DNA from: Chaetorhynchus papuensis
Taxonomy: Eukaryota > Chordata > Aves > Passeriformes > Rhipiduridae
DNA length: 64,000 nucleotides
Assembly: GCA_013396525.1 (NCBI GenBank)
Contig: VWYX01000619.1
Coordinates: 434,490-498,489 of the forward strand
Direction of reading: 5' to 3'
The translations under genes and the position numbers were made by a program. Shown in pieces: positions 63,370-64,000 of this stretch (position 1 is its first letter; every line of letters starts with the position of its first letter). The notes beneath the pieces are model-generated. The model made no database searches and had not been told where the DNA came from. It worked only from the letters and a program-made list of their open reading frames with translations.

Positions 63370-64000
63370 TGTAGTGGGTTGACCCTAAATTTGACAGACA
63401 GTTGTCTGGTCGAATCGTGTTTCTCTCAATGTTACCTATAAAACCCCGTGGAAGGCGGGAGTTTGCGGGGAGTTTTTCTGGTCCAGGGTGGCGGCCAGGG
63501 GCCCCGGGGCCCGCAGCCCCAGGCCCACTGGGTCCCGTCGGGCTGGGCCAGAAAAGGCAGCCCTGCCGCTGCTTCCCCCCCTTCTCCCAAGCCGCAGCAT
63601 GGACCCTGGGGCGCTGGGAGGGGGAACTCTCAGGTTCTCCGTCGCGGTTTCTCTGGGACCGGTTCTATTCCACACGGTACCCAGCAGGAGACTGGCGGAG
63701 CAGCCTGCAGCCAGAAACACACTCTGCACTGAACTGAAGAAGAAAGCCAGCAGCAGCCAGCGGCCCAGCAGCGGAGTGGGACGGTGACATTTCCCACCAT
63801 GGGGATTCCAGAGCCAGAGAGAAAGAGCAAGCCAGGTCACGTGAGACGAAGCTAAGATGGCCACGGGAGGAAAAAGGGCGGTGCCGCGTCGTTCTCGCGC
63901 GCAGCTTAAAAGACTTCTTGCCTTGCTGTGGTATGAATATTATAATATTACAGACTGTTTGTCTCTTTAATCCATTTGAAGTACATGGGGGGATGAACAT
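63370..64000 (+). mobile_element. Avian endogenous retrovirus LTR, cut by the window edge
   Basis: It starts with tgtagtgggttgaccctaaa, the typical left end of a widespread bird LTR group, followed by a TATAAAA box at about 63,438. A GC-rich body with open frames on both strands follows, and then an AT-rich stretch toward the window end. The right end is outside the window, so whether it is a solo LTR or part of a provirus is unknown. Confidence 0.6.

Noticed and set aside
63436..63864. 142-codon minus-strand and 111-codon plus-strand frames
   Set aside because: Both lie in the GC-rich body of an LTR, in several frames at once, without domains.
53197..64000. LCP2 first exon, expected by synteny to the right of KCNIP1
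   Set aside because: I looked for its conserved N-terminal SAM-domain start on the plus strand and did not see it. It is probably beyond the window.

Overview
The window reads as avian nuclear DNA: AT-rich, almost entirely non-coding, with CR1 LINE copies and LTRs of bird ERVL type. There is no bacterial-style gene density, CRISPR array or rRNA, and I saw no tRNA gene. The species cannot be fixed from the sequence.

Two real genes are supported, both for potassium-channel auxiliary subunits and lying on opposite strands. KCNMB1 (BK channel beta-1 subunit) is on the + strand, with three coding exons at 39,409-39,545, 40,978-41,173 and 43,130-43,399. They join with GT-AG introns into a 200-residue protein. 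A single 5' coding exon of KCNIP1 (Kv channel-interacting protein 1, the alternative N-terminus starting MSGCSKRCK) is on the - strand at 48,613-48,700. Its common EF-hand exons are not visible and should lie to the left of the window. KCNMB1 therefore sits nested and antisense in the large first intron of KCNIP1, the same layout as in mammals.

Layout. 1-22.3 kb: unannotated sequence, presumed KCNIP1 intron. 22.3-24.2 kb: an LTR-like piece and a 1.5-kb CR1 LINE with a dead reverse transcriptase. 24.2-39.4 kb: non-coding 5' flank of KCNMB1, with a 16-bp inverted repeat. 39.4-43.4 kb: KCNMB1. 44.2-44.6 kb: a solo ERVL-type LTR. 44.6-48.6 kb: intronic, with an AT-rich hairpin. 48.6-50.4 kb: the KCNIP1 first coding exon and a CpG-richer presumed promoter. 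51.4-53.2 kb: three LTRs, two of them related and in inverted orientation. 53.2-60.5 kb: nothing recognised. 60.5-64 kb: a GC-richer, repeat-derived stretch with a CR1 tail, an ERVL-type leader, a 52-bp minisatellite and an LTR that runs off the right edge.

I found no previously undescribed system. The main interest is the nested gene pair, an enlarged avian BK beta-1 extracellular loop, and a cluster of LTRs just upstream of the KCNIP1 first exon.
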